Shown one piece after another: positions 8,101 through 16,500 of a DNA stretch of 34,269 nucleotides. Numbering within the stretch: position 1 is the first letter of the stretch; each line of letters opens with the position of its first letter. Origin of the DNA: Alistipes sp. (GTDB lineage: Bacteria > Bacteroidota > Bacteroidia > Bacteroidales > Rikenellaceae); contig JAGBUB010000009.1 in NCBI GenBank assembly GCA_017631035.1, forward strand, positions 1-34,269, in the 5' to 3' direction. Below the pieces are notes generated by a model. That model saw nothing but the letters and a program-made list of their open reading frames with translations, was not told where the DNA came from and made no database searches. The translations under genes were made by a program, and so were the position numbers.

Positions 8101-9399
8101 TTACTCCTGCTCGAAAAGTGCCTCAACACACTCAATTACCTCCTCGGCCGTAGCATTGAGAGGGAAAATCTTCGAAGGCTCCAAAGTGAATATCTCGTGC
8201 GATGACTTGAACGACTGCTCGCCAGCACCTGTGATGTTGAGCATAATGGTGGCATCCTTCTCCACCTTGCCATCCTGCACAGCCTTGATGAGTGTTGCCG
8301 TAGCCACCGCTGCCGCAGGGTGAATATCTACGCCCTCCAACTCCTCGAAGAGCTTTGCAGCCTTGCGGGCCTGAGCGTTTGTTGCAACCAGAATCTCGCC
8401 ATTGGTAGCCTTCAGAGCATCGTACAATCCGCCTCTGATACCATAGGGGGGCTTACGGTTAGAGAGCACCTTGGCGTCAATGATAGCCACGTCGCGACGA
8501 GCCTTGTCGGCATCATACGGGAGCATAGCACGCGAGTCGGCACGCCACGCATCGTACATAGGAACGAAGGGAGCGTTCTGCGACACCATAAGTTTCATCA
8601 CGTTGTTGCCATACTTACCATCCTCGATAAGACGCATATTGGCCTCCCACGCCGCAATGGCACCCGTACCGCTACCCACTGCCTGGAAGTAGTAGTCGGG
8701 AATGCGACCAATAGTCGTTGCTGCAGAGAGTACGGTGGTAGCCATACCGTCGCGGCGAGCCACATTCTTTGCTCCGCCCTCGGCATAGAAGCGGGGCGAC
8801 TTAAGAGCCAGGTCGCTGAGGTGAATAGCATCGAAATAGTCGCCACCCTTCTCGCAAGAGATGAGTTTCACGCAGGGGTTGATAGGCTTCTCAAACCACA
8901 TAGCCGAGAGATTGTCGGCCGGCACCGAGAGTAGCAAAGGAATATTATTCTCCGAGCACACCTTGGCAAAGGCACGCGCCGTGTTACCAGCCGAAGCCAC
9001 CACGAGTATGCGCTTCTCGTTCTCGTCCATACGACCGCAGACGCTGTATGCCTCGGTCTCCTTGAATGAGCCGGTGGTCATATTGGCACCGTGGCGGGGC
9101 GAGTAACCGTTAAGGGTGATATAGAGATTCTCCAGACCCAAATGCTTCGCCAGACCCTCGCTACGATAGGTCACGGGGGCTGCCGAGCCCTTCAGCAGAC
9201 GCTTTACGGGCAACCAGTCGCAGAAGGTGTAGAAACCCCATTCATCGCCCTTGAGTTCCAACTCCTTTTTGTCGTAGATGGCGCGCACGAGCGAAGGCGC
9301 TTCGCACTCTTTATCCTCGAGTACCCAACCTGTATCTTCAAATTTGCGCTCTGAGGCCACGCAGCAAAGCGTATAGGCCGTTGGTTTGAAATCTTTCAT
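8101..9399 (-). CDS. Cysteate synthase (PLP-dependent, threonine-synthase-like)
   Basis: The 432-aa protein is a fold-type II PLP enzyme that a quick reading would call threonine synthase. Its blocks fit cysteate synthase (O-phosphoserine + sulfite to L-cysteate, EC 2.5.1.76) as I remember the methanogen enzyme: WLPVKRLL, NLYITLNGYSP, TGSFKETEAY (PLP Lys in SFKE), ASAGNTARAFAKV, GGAKNVARRDGM, YFQAVGSGTGAIAAWEA and QNAPFVPMYDAW, then NRKPPYGIRGGLYDAL. The usual bacterial ThrC N-terminus is absent. A longer frame opens upstream at 9510, but the start at ATG 9399 (MKDFKPTAYTLCC) is right: the extra 37 residues are AT-rich leader. Cysteate is the head-group precursor of Bacteroidetes sulfonolipids. 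The remaining uncertainty is between cysteate synthase and a divergent threonine synthase. Confidence 0.82.
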   Translation of the reverse strand: MKDFKPTAYTLCCVASERKFEDTGWVLEDKECEAPSLVRAIYDKKELELKGDEWGFYTFCDWLPVKRLLKGSAAPVTYRSEGLAKHLGLENLYITLNGYSPRHGANMTTGSFKETEAYSVCGRMDENEKRILVVASAGNTARAFAKVCSENNIPLLLSVPADNLSAMWFEKPINPCVKLISCEKGGDYFDAIHLSDLALKSPRFYAEGGAKNVARRDGMATTVLSAATTIGRIPDYYFQAVGSGTGAIAAWEANMRLIEDGKYGNNVMKLMVSQNAPFVPMYDAWRADSRAMLPYDADKARRDVAIIDAKVLSNRKPPYGIRGGLYDALKATNGEILVATNAQARKAAKLFEELEGVDIHPAAAVATATLIKAVQDGKVEKDATIMLNITGAGEQSFKSSHEIFTLEPSKIFPLNATAEEVIECVEALFEQE

Positions 9400-9431
9400 T
9401 TCTTGTTTGGTTTTGACACTTTTATATTGTG

Positions 9432-9439
9432 CAAAAGTA
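9432..9439 (-). promoter_or_regulatory. Candidate -7 box for the cysteate synthase-manA operon
   Basis: The minus strand reads TACTTTTG (9432-9439), a full TAnnTTTG match about 33 bases upstream of the ATG at 9399. No convincing TTTG lies 19-20 bases further upstream, so the call is tentative. Confidence 0.4.
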
Positions 9440-9481
9440 ATAAATTTCGCCAAAAAATAGGGAATTTGAGTTATAAATTTG

Positions 9482-9489
9482 TACATTTG
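9482..9489 (+). promoter_or_regulatory. Candidate -7 box for the SGNH hydrolase gene
   Basis: TACATTTG matches TAnnTTTG and lies 37 bases before the ATG at 9527; the overlapping-phase TAAATTTG (9474-9481) is a second possibility. No correctly spaced -33 box is evident for either. Confidence 0.35.
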
Positions 9490-9526
9490 TGTTATTCGAA
9501 AACAAATCAACTAAAATATCATTACT

Positions 9527-10246
9527 ATGAAACGTGTTCTATTCACATTGGCCCTGTGTCTTGTAGCCGTTGGCGCTATGGCACAAAACACCAAGAAAGA
9601 GGACTGGGCTCAGTTCTACCGCTACGCCGAGGCTAACGAGAAGGTTACCACTCGCCCCGATGCTGTATTTATGGGTAACTCTATTACCGACAACTGGGCG
9701 CGCTTCGACGCCGAGTTCTTCACAAAGAACAACTTCGTGGGTCGCGGTATCAGCGGTCAGACCTCGTCGGAGATGCTGGTGCGCTTCCGTCGCGATGTTA
9801 TCGACCTAAATCCCCGCTGCGTGGTTATTCTTTCGGGAACGAACGACGTGGCTCGCAACAATGGTTATATCTCGCCCGAGAACACGCTGGGCAACATCAT
9901 CTCGATGTGCGAGCTGGCTAAGGCCAATGGCATCGAGGTTATCCTCTGCTCGGTAACTCCCACCTCGGTATTTGGCTGGCGCAAGGAGATTTCGCCCGCA
10001 CAGCCTATCCGCGACCTGAACAAGCTGTTGGAGGCCTATGCCAAGGAGGCCGGTATCTACTTCCTGAACTACTACCCCGCCCTGACTGACGATCTGGGCG
10101 GTCTGCCCGCAAAGTGGAGCACCGACACCTGCCACCCCAATCTGGAGTGCTACCGCACCGTAATGGAGCCTATGGTTTGCGATGCTATTAACAAGGTGCT
10201 GAAGACCCCCAAGAAGAAGTTGCACACCCCGATGCCCGTTGAGTAA
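9527..10246 (+). CDS. Exported SGNH/GDSL-family hydrolase
   Basis: A 239-aa secreted esterase/lipase-type hydrolase. The signal peptide MKRVLFTLALCLVAVGAMAQ ends in a clear cleavage site. SGNH blocks are in order: block I VFMGNSITDNW (catalytic Ser, oxyanion Gly), block II GRGISGQTSSEM (Gly), block III VVILSGTNDVARN (Asn) and block V TDTCHPNLECY (catalytic Asp and His). The substrate is not predictable: Bacteroidetes members act on acetylated or esterified glycans, sialic acids or lipids. The gene stands alone between its own leader and a strong terminator at 10291-10335, so context gives no pathway. Confidence 0.92.
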   Translation: MKRVLFTLALCLVAVGAMAQNTKKEDWAQFYRYAEANEKVTTRPDAVFMGNSITDNWARFDAEFFTKNNFVGRGISGQTSSEMLVRFRRDVIDLNPRCVVILSGTNDVARNNGYISPENTLGNIISMCELAKANGIEVILCSVTPTSVFGWRKEISPAQPIRDLNKLLEAYAKEAGIYFLNYYPALTDDLGGLPAKWSTDTCHPNLECYRTVMEPMVCDAINKVLKTPKKKLHTPMPVE

Positions 10247-10263
10247 CGAGGCCATAGAATAAT

Positions 10264-10280
10264 AAGGCAAGCAGTGCCTT
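10264..10280 (+). other. Small hairpin after the SGNH gene
   Basis: AAGGCA (10264-10269) pairs with TGCCTT (10275-10280) over a 5-base loop. It precedes the main terminator and has no T run of its own, so it may protect the 3' end or mean nothing. Confidence 0.35.
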
Positions 10281-10290
10281 TCGCTAGATT

Positions 10291-10335
10291 CTTTCACCCC
10301 TGTCATAGCTATGGCAGGGGTGAAAGCGTTTTATT
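10291..10335 (+). terminator. Strong terminator after the SGNH hydrolase gene
   Basis: CTTTCACCCCTG (10291-10302) pairs with CAGGGGTGAAAG (10315-10326). The stem continues inward through a T-G pair and CAT/ATG to the 4-base loop AGCT, giving a 16-bp stem. The tail CGTTTTATTT follows. Confidence 0.9.
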
Positions 10336-10423
10336 TAGACCATTTAATAGTCGATATCGGGCGAGTGTGGAATAATTCCAATTTTTTTTGGGCACACGGT
10401 GCAGGATAATGAAAGTTTTTCTC

Positions 10424-10431
10424 TAATTTTG
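10424..10431 (+). promoter_or_regulatory. Candidate -7 box for the TlpA-like gene
   Basis: TAATTTTG is a full -7 match 17 bases upstream of the ATG at 10449. The -33 position has no TTTG, so this is a weak promoter or a tentative call. Confidence 0.4.
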
Positions 10432-10448
10432 CTATATATTGCTTTATT

Positions 10449-11504
10449 ATGAAACGAATCATTGTAGCCCTCATTCTACTCGCCTCACTGAGCGCGTGTC
10501 AGCGCGGTGTCCGATACGACATCTCGGGCCGCCTTGCGCAGAGGGCTGCCAGCACAGTATATTTGGTGGTGCAGAACAACTCCACCGACACATTAGCCTC
10601 GGCCACGGTAGATCGCGACAACACATTCCGCCTGCAAGGTCGCGTGAATGAACCCACAACAGCCTTCGTGTGCGATGACAACGGCAATGCGTTGGCAATG
10701 TTGCTCACCGAGAGTAGTCCCGTAACCCTCCGCGCACTCGACGGCGGCGGATACATAGCCGAGGGAGGTCCCGTGAACGACAAATACAACCTTATCGTAA
10801 ACCGACTCTCCGACGTGGCGCAACAGATTGTCTCGCTCGATGTAACATCGGAGTATGCAGGCGAGATGTACGAGTCGCTGGTGGCAAAGTACAACGACAT
10901 TCTCTCGACGGCGATAACCGACAACCTGGACAACATAATTGGAGTGGAACTCTTCACCTCGCAGGAGTCGCGCACGATGACGGCCGAGGATATGCGAGTA
11001 CGCCTGAAGCAGTTCTCTTCCAAGATGCGCAACACGACTCCGCTACGCGAGTTTGAGCGTTACATCGAGGTCTACGCCCGCAGCGAGGTGGGACAGCCCT
11101 TCATCGACGTAGAGCTACAAAACATAACAGGCGACAAGACCTCACTCTCGGAGTTGTGCGGCAAGGGCAAGTGGGTGCTCCTCGACTTCTGGGCCACGTG
11201 GTGCGAGCCCTGCCTGATGGAGTTACCCTACCAACAGGAGGCTTACAGCCGATATGCCCTGCGTGGATTTGAGATATGCGCCGTGTCGCTCGACCGCGAT
11301 ATAGACCGTTGGCGCTCGTTCGTAGCACAAAACAATATGCTGTGGACACACCTTATAGACTCGCAGGAGCAGGGTTCGGCAGCCGAGACCTATGCACTGA
11401 CGGCTCTGCCTACGAACTTCCTCATCTCGCCCGATGGCGTGATTGTAGCACGCAATATCTACGGCGAGGATCTTTTGCACGAATTGTCGCATTGTTTCGA
11501 GTAA
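10449..11504 (+). CDS. TlpA-like thiol-disulfide oxidoreductase lipoprotein with DUF4369-like N-terminus
   Basis: A 351-aa periplasmic, membrane-anchored thioredoxin-family protein. MKRIIVALILLASLSAC is a lipoprotein signal with lipobox LSAC. Residues about 25-130 resemble the DUF4369 domain often found on Bacteroidetes TlpA proteins (VYLVVQNNSTDTLASATV). A helical linker follows. The C-terminal AhpC/TSA-thioredoxin domain starts at GQPFIDVELQNITGDKTSLS and carries the redox centre DFWATWCEPCLMELP (CEPC). The cis-Pro side is in YALTALPTNFLISPDG. The likely role is reducing or oxidising disulfides of envelope proteins or cytochrome maturation; the partner is unknown. It is a single-gene unit. 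Confidence 0.92.
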   Translation: MKRIIVALILLASLSACQRGVRYDISGRLAQRAASTVYLVVQNNSTDTLASATVDRDNTFRLQGRVNEPTTAFVCDDNGNALAMLLTESSPVTLRALDGGGYIAEGGPVNDKYNLIVNRLSDVAQQIVSLDVTSEYAGEMYESLVAKYNDILSTAITDNLDNIIGVELFTSQESRTMTAEDMRVRLKQFSSKMRNTTPLREFERYIEVYARSEVGQPFIDVELQNITGDKTSLSELCGKGKWVLLDFWATWCEPCLMELPYQQEAYSRYALRGFEICAVSLDRDIDRWRSFVAQNNMLWTHLIDSQEQGSAAETYALTALPTNFLISPDGVIVARNIYGEDLLHELSHCFE

Positions 11505-11585
11505 TTTTATCGCACAATCAAAAGTGTGAAAATCAAGCCATTGCCGAAAAAGAATAAAAATATTCTAAAAAAACTTCACAAAAGA

Positions 11586-11617
11586 TTTGCACAAGAAGAA
11601 AAAGTGCCGTATATTTG
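11586..11617 (+). promoter_or_regulatory. Promoter of tRNA-Arg
   Basis: TTTG (11586-11589), exactly 20 bases, then TATATTTG (11610-11617): a perfect Bacteroidetes promoter. The tRNA begins 18 bases after the -7 box, leaving a leader of only about a dozen bases. Confidence 0.85.
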
Positions 11618-11635
11618 CACTCGCAATCAGCAAAT

Positions 11636-11709
11636 GGCTCCGTAGCTCAACTGAATAGAGTACTTGACTACGGATCAAGCGGTTACAGGTTTGAATCCTG
11701 TCGGAGTCA
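11636..11709 (+). tRNA. tRNA-Arg (anticodon ACG)
   Basis: A 74-nt cloverleaf. The acceptor stem is GGCTCCG with CGGAGTC, one G-T pair and discriminator A at 11709. The D arm contains AGCTCAACTGAATAGAGT. The anticodon stem is CTTGA/TCAAG with loop CTACGGA, giving anticodon ACG at 11670-11672. The T arm is ACAGG TTTGAAT CCTGT. The 3' CCA is not encoded (the following bases are CTG). ACG would be edited to ICG to read CGU/CGC/CGA. A perfect promoter and a GNRA-loop terminator bracket it, so it is a stand-alone tRNA transcript. Confidence 0.96.
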
Positions 11710-11718
11710 CTGAAAGTG

Positions 11719-11750
11719 AGGCGGTTATCGAAAGATGACCGCCTTTTTTT
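11719..11750 (+). terminator. Terminator of tRNA-Arg
   Basis: AGGCGGTTATC (11719-11729) pairs with GATGACCGCCT (11734-11744, one T-G pair) around a GAAA tetraloop and runs into seven T's. Confidence 0.92.
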
Positions 11751-11789
11751 GTGCGGTTTTTGAGCGTTTTCGGTGGTTTTTATGGCATT

Positions 11790-11812
11790 TGTGTAAACCA
11801 ATGTGTAAACCA
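11790..11812 (+). repeat. Tandem 11-bp direct repeat downstream of tRNA-Arg
   Basis: TGTGTAAACCA occurs at 11790-11800 and again at 11802-11812, a 12-base period with one intervening base. It lies between the tRNA terminator and the convergent GNAT gene stop at 11820. Its position 80 bases downstream of a tRNA suggests a possible leftover of an integration event, but no integrase gene is in view. Confidence 0.6.
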
Positions 11813-11819
11813 GGGAGCG

Positions 11820-12401
11820 CTATCTATACGTTACCGAGCGGGGAGTGGCAACCAGATGCCACATCTGATGGCCGAAGAAAAGACGTGTGCCGACACGTTC
11901 AAAGCCCTGCGAGGTGTATAGTCTCTCGGCTTGCGCATTGTCAGAATCAACGATAAGTCCCACGCGCTCGTGTCCCTCCTTAAAAGCCTTTTCACACAGA
12001 GCAGCCACCAACGCACGTCCCACACCACGGCCACGATACTCAGGCACTACACCCACCGAGTCGAGATAATACTCGCCAGCCTCGGTCTCGTTGGGGATGG
12101 TAGGTACACGTCCAATATGCTTGCGAATGATGGCAAACGTGCCCGCACGCAACTCCTCCAGCATAGCGCCATCGTAACCCACAACAACTCCCGCCACAGA
12201 GCCGTCAACCTCGGCAACAAGAGCATAACGCCAGCTATACTGCGTAGCATCGGCCTGCGCCACCGAAGTGAGCACCGCAAGGTAATTCTCGCCACAATAG
12301 TCATAGAGTGCCTGTTCATCGCCAATGGCCATCGACACAACGCGTGCAATCATCGCCGCATCATCCATCGTAGCTTGGCGCACGGAAATACTACTTGTCA
12401 T
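11820..12401 (-). CDS. GNAT-family N-acetyltransferase
   Basis: A 193-aa cytoplasmic acetyltransferase using acetyl-CoA. The N-terminal strand ISVRQATMDDAAMIARVV is typical of GNATs. The acetyl-CoA binding motif A is DSVGVVPEYRGRGVGRALVAAL (R-G-x-G-R within it), and motif B is NAQAERLYTSQGFERVGT. The central region YDYCGENYLAVL is characteristic of uncharacterised Bacteroidetes GNATs. The substrate is not predictable. The gene is monocistronic, convergent with tRNA-Arg, and its leader has a small hairpin (12440-12457). No good promoter box was found. Confidence 0.9.
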   Translation of the reverse strand: MTSSISVRQATMDDAAMIARVVSMAIGDEQALYDYCGENYLAVLTSVAQADATQYSWRYALVAEVDGSVAGVVVGYDGAMLEELRAGTFAIIRKHIGRVPTIPNETEAGEYYLDSVGVVPEYRGRGVGRALVAALCEKAFKEGHERVGLIVDSDNAQAERLYTSQGFERVGTRLFFGHQMWHLVATPRSVTYR

Positions 12402-12506
12402 AACACTTTTTAAGTTATTTATAGTTAGTGTAGGAATCTGCTCCTGCGCTTAGGAGCGCAAATGCGAAGTTACCTCTTTTTATCGAATATCGGCACAAAC
12501 GTGCAA

Positions 12507-12533
12507 CAAAAAAGGAGTGCCCAAGGGCACTCC
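12507..12533 (-). terminator. Terminator of the exported hypothetical gene
   Basis: GGAGTGCC (12514-12521) and GGCACTCC (12526-12533) form an 8-bp stem with a 4-base loop. On the minus strand it is followed by a run of T (the A run at 12508-12513). Confidence 0.88.
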
Positions 12534-12560
12534 ATAACTGAATCTACGTTGTTATCAGCA

Positions 12561-13103
12561 CTACATCATCGATGCCAGGTCGATAGCAATCTTCATACCG
12601 ATCTTAATGCCAGGATACATCGAAACAGCGCCGTAAACCTTCATCAAGGCATCGTTCTGATCTGCGTTGGGCATAACCTGCGAAACGACATTGATAACCT
12701 CCTGATTATTGAAGATAAGGTTAGCGCCCTTCATATCCTCGTGAGCAACGATATCGACATTCAGATCATAGCTCTTGCCTGCAATACTCATCGATGCACC
12801 AAGGCTCATAGAATCTGTACCCTGATCGAATGCAAAAATCTGACCTGTAGTCTTCTTCTCGCCAGAGGTGAATGTTACTGTACCACTGTAGTCGATTGAG
12901 ATAGTCTCGCGACCAGCCTGCCAGCCAAAAGCCTTCTCCACATCGGGCAATACCGACTGCAAGGCATCAACTACAGCCTTTGCCTGAGCATCATCGCCAT
13001 TATACTCCATCACCAGACCGTTATACTTCATAGGATTCTCCTGTGCCTGTACGCCGCATACAGCTGCAAGGCAGAACAGCGCTGCAAAAATAATTTTTTT
13101 CAT
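12561..13103 (-). CDS. Exported protein of unknown function
   Basis: A 180-aa protein with signal peptide MKKIIFAALFCLAAVCGVQAQ. The mature part is about 160 residues and alternates short strands (SIDYSGTVTFTSGEKKTTG, LGASMSIAGKSYDLNVDI) with an N-terminal helix (AKAVVDALQSVLPDVEKAF). It has no Cys in the mature region and ends in a hydrophobic segment GIKIGMKIAIDLASMM. No catalytic motif is visible and I do not recognise the family. It is monocistronic with its own terminator. A TAATTTTG box at 13168-13175 could be its promoter, giving a leader of about 60 bases. It is likely periplasmic or outer-membrane associated. Confidence 0.8.
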   Translation of the reverse strand: MKKIIFAALFCLAAVCGVQAQENPMKYNGLVMEYNGDDAQAKAVVDALQSVLPDVEKAFGWQAGRETISIDYSGTVTFTSGEKKTTGQIFAFDQGTDSMSLGASMSIAGKSYDLNVDIVAHEDMKGANLIFNNQEVINVVSQVMPNADQNDALMKVYGAVSMYPGIKIGMKIAIDLASMM

Positions 13104-13167
13104 ATTCTATGTGTTTTATAAGTTAGTTCTGCTTTATAAATTAGAGCAAATTATATGCTTCCTTTTC

Positions 13168-13175
13168 CAAAATTA
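13168..13175 (-). promoter_or_regulatory. Candidate -7 box for the exported hypothetical gene
   Basis: The minus strand reads TAATTTTG (13168-13175). It touches the terminator hairpin of the efflux operon at 13179, so termination of one unit and initiation of the next are immediately adjacent. No clear -33 box. Confidence 0.4.
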
Positions 13176-13178
13176 ATA

Positions 13179-13215
13179 AAAAAACTGTCCAATAAAAATT
13201 ATCGGACAGTTTTTT
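13179..13215 (-). terminator. Terminator of the RND efflux operon
   Basis: AAAAAACTGTCC (13179-13190) is the perfect complement of GGACAGTTTTTT (13204-13215) across a 13-base loop. On the minus strand the stem ends in a T run, just after the PII-like gene stop at 13233. Confidence 0.9.
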
Positions 13216-13232
13216 CTGTGGGCGATAATCTA

Positions 13233-13538
13233 TTATATCATATCGGTAACGGGCCAAGCGAAGGCACGAAGACCCTGCTGGTCGTTCTCCTGGTCGAGTT
13301 GCTTCATACGGGCAAGGAACGCCACAGCCTTATCATCCTCCATCACAGAGATAAGCGCCGAGTTCATCGTGGGCCAAGCATGCGAACCCAAGTGAGGCTC
13401 ACCATCATTAGAGCCACAACCCATAAGCTCCTCCCAGCCAGTGAAACCACGGATGCCCATATCTTTCATTATATCCATAACAGCCTCATACATAGACTGG
13501 TTACACGATAAAAATACTGCTTTCATAGTTACATTCAT
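13233..13538 (-). CDS. Small PII-like / DUF3240-type protein at the end of the efflux operon
   Basis: A 101-aa cytoplasmic protein. N-terminal MKAVFLSCNQSMYEAVMDIM is a beta-strand followed by a helix, as in ferredoxin-like PII-fold proteins. A Gly/His/Trp-rich loop follows (GWEELMGCGSNDGEPHLGSHAWP), then SALISVMEDDKAVAFLARM, a second strand-helix unit. Proteobacterial metal-efflux operons carry comparable small PII-like proteins (DUF3240) beside RND pumps, which suggests a sensor or modulator. The Cys/His residues in the loop could bind a ligand or metal; both points are inference. The gene begins 2 bases after the RND stop (ATG 13538; ATG 13526 is an alternative), so translation is surely coupled. 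Confidence 0.7.
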   Translation of the reverse strand: MNVTMKAVFLSCNQSMYEAVMDIMKDMGIRGFTGWEELMGCGSNDGEPHLGSHAWPTMNSALISVMEDDKAVAFLARMKQLDQENDQQGLRAFAWPVTDMI

Positions 13539-13540
13539 TT

Positions 13541-16500
13541 TTAGTTATTAGCCTGCTTCAATGCCAGCTTTGCGCGGCGCTTCTCACCACGAACAGCAAA
13601 GGCTGCAAAGAGTGTGGGGATAAGAATCAGCGTAATCAATGTAGAGAACGCAAGACCCCACGCCACTGACATACCCAGTGAGTTCCACATCTCGGCACCT
13701 ACGCCATTACCTACCGCCATCGGAATCATACCGAGCACTGTAGTGGTAGTAGTCATCAAGATAGGACGCAGACGGCTCTTACCGGCTGTAACCACAGCAT
13801 CGATGATGTTCATACCTCGCTCACGGCAGAGGATAGTGTAATCCACCAGCACGATACCGTTGTTCACCACAATACCGATAAGCATCAACACACCAAGCAC
13901 TGACATAATGTTAAGAGGCGTACCCGTAACTGCCAGACCGATTGCAACACCCAACACCGCGAAGGGCAGTGAGAACATAATAACGAAGGGATAGGTCAAT
14001 GACTCAAACTGCGAAGCCATAATTACGAATACCAGGATAACCATCAGCACCATAAGCAATGCCATATCGGTAAATGTCTCCTGCATATCCTCATACGATC
14101 CACCTACGAGCCAAGAGAAACCAGCAGGCATCTTAATCTTATCCAACTCGTTCTGAACCTGAAGAACCATATCACTGAGCGTATAGCCTGTACCTACGAT
14201 ACCCGAAATGGTTACATAACGGTCACGGTTCTTACGAGTAATGGTCGGGGGTGTAGAAGCCTCCTTAACAGTACCGATATCGCGAATCTTCACGCCCTGA
14301 CCTGTCGGGTTGTAGATGGTGATATTCTCAATATCCTCGATTGACTCACGGAACTTCTTGTCATAACGTACACGAATATCATACTCGTCACCATCCTCAC
14401 GATAGTATGACGATACCGAACCATTGATACGGTTACGCAAGTACATTGAAGCTGTCGTTACATCCAGACCGCTGCGAGCTAACTTCTCCAGATCGAAATC
14501 AACGTGGTACTCGGGAGTATACTCGTTACGCGAGATGGTAACCTCGGTAAAGCCCTCTACATTGCGCATAATGTTTGCCACCTGCTCAGCCAAGGCATCC
14601 GAAGTATCGAAGTCGTAACCATAGAGCTCAATATCTACTGAACTTGCACCACCCATCGAGCCAGCACCAGTTGTTACGTTAAAGGTACGTATCTCGGTGT
14701 ACTCATCCAAAATAGCACGCATCTCATCGGCAATCTCGGTAAGGCCCTTCTCACGCTCGGTCTTCTCAACAAAGCGCAGGTTCATAGAGATAATGTGTGT
14801 ACCATTCTCAGACATTGCGCCGAAGATATTGTCAGTATCGGCCTGACCCTCACGAACACTCACCATCTCCAACTCCTCGGGGAATGCTTTGCGGAAACGA
14901 TCCGAGATCTCAAGCGAGAGGTCACGTGTAATCTCCTGACGAGTACCAGCGGGAAGCTGGATCGATACAGAGAGTGATGCATTATCCTGTGCGGGGAAGA
15001 ACTCCGACTTAATGAAGGGGTACAAACCACCCAACACGCCAGCGAAGAGTGCCAACGAACCGATGATGATAGTCTTACGGTGAGTTACACACCACGCGAG
15101 GATACCACCATAGAAGTGGTTGAAGCGCTCCATCACATTGTCAATATGGTGCTGGAACCACGCCTTCTTCGGGCTCTTCTTCATCATCATTGAGCAGAGC
15201 ACAGGAGTAAAGGTAATCGCCGCGATTGTTGACACGGTCAGTGTGATGGTTACCATCCAACCCATTGAGTTGAAGAGCACACCCGCCATACCTGTCACCA
15301 TAGTAAGGGGCAAGAATACGGCAATTGTAGTAAGTGTACCACCAATAACTGAGATACCCACCTCCTTGGTTGCAAAGATTGCCGCCTGCTTGGGCTTCGC
15401 GCCTCGGTCGATATGAGTAGTGATATTCTCCAATACTACGATGGCATTATCCACAACCATACCGATAGCAATTGAGAGCGACGACATAGTGATGATATTC
15501 AGAGTCTCTCCCGTAGCCAAGATATAGATAACGGCAGCAAGCAACGAAATAGGAATCGTAAAGATTACGATGAAGGTTGCACGCCAGCGACCCAGGAAGA
15601 GGAACACTACGAGCATCACCAAAAGGAAGGTAGTGATGATGGTGTCGCGCAACGACTTCACGGTAGATACGATGTTATCAGATGTATCCATAATGGTGAA
15701 GAGCTGCACATCGGCAGGAAGAGTCTGCTTCAACTCTTCGATGTATGCCTTAACCTCGCGCGAAATAGCCACGGCATTAGCACCCGACTTCTTCTGCACG
15801 ATGATCATACCACCCTGCTCACCATTGTTATATGTCTCCTGAATACGCTCCTGAACGGTATCCTTGATCGTAGCCACCTCACGCAAAAGGATGGGGGCAC
15901 CATTGCGATAACCCACTACAAGGTCATACATCTCGCTGGGATCCTCAAACTCGTGGTCTACACGCAAAGAATAAGCGTTAGAACCTACGTCGAACGAACC
16001 AGCAGGAGTGTTGCGGTTTACGGCTGCGATAGCGTTAGAGATAACCTCAATCGAAAGGCCGTAAGCCTCCAGCTTGTTGGGGTCGCAATATACCTGAATC
16101 TCACGCTCGGGGATACCCGCGATAGAGATTGTACCCACACCGCTAACACGCGCCAGAGGTGTTGCAATCTGGTCGTCGAGAATCTTGTAGAGTCCCGACA
16201 TACTCTCCTCTGCAGTTACACCGAGCATCAGAACGGGGATCATATCAGAAGAGAACTTGAAGATGATAGGCTGACTCACACCATCGGGCAGTGTTGAGAG
16301 CATATCAAGTTTATCACGCACGTCGTTGGCCAAGATGTCAAGGTCGTAACCATACTCAAACTCGAGAGTTACCACTGACATATTCTCCTTCGACTGCGAA
16401 GTGATGTTATCGAGATGGTCCACACCATTGAGCACGTTCTCCAGAGGACGTGTCACGTTGTTCTCAATATCCTCGGCACTAGCACCGGGATATGAGGTCA

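Noticed and set aside
8101-9510. Canonical threonine synthase with a 37-residue N-terminal extension
   Set aside because: The extension is translated AT-rich leader containing a TACTTTTG promoter box, and the internal motifs fit cysteate synthase better than ThrC.
11565-11801. Minus-strand frame across the tRNA-Arg gene
   Set aside because: The frame is the complement of the tRNA and its terminator; such spurious frames are common over tRNA genes.
12440-12457. GCTCCT/AGGAGC hairpin in the GNAT leader as a terminator or operator
   Set aside because: No T run follows on either strand and no promoter boxes are arranged around it; too little to call.
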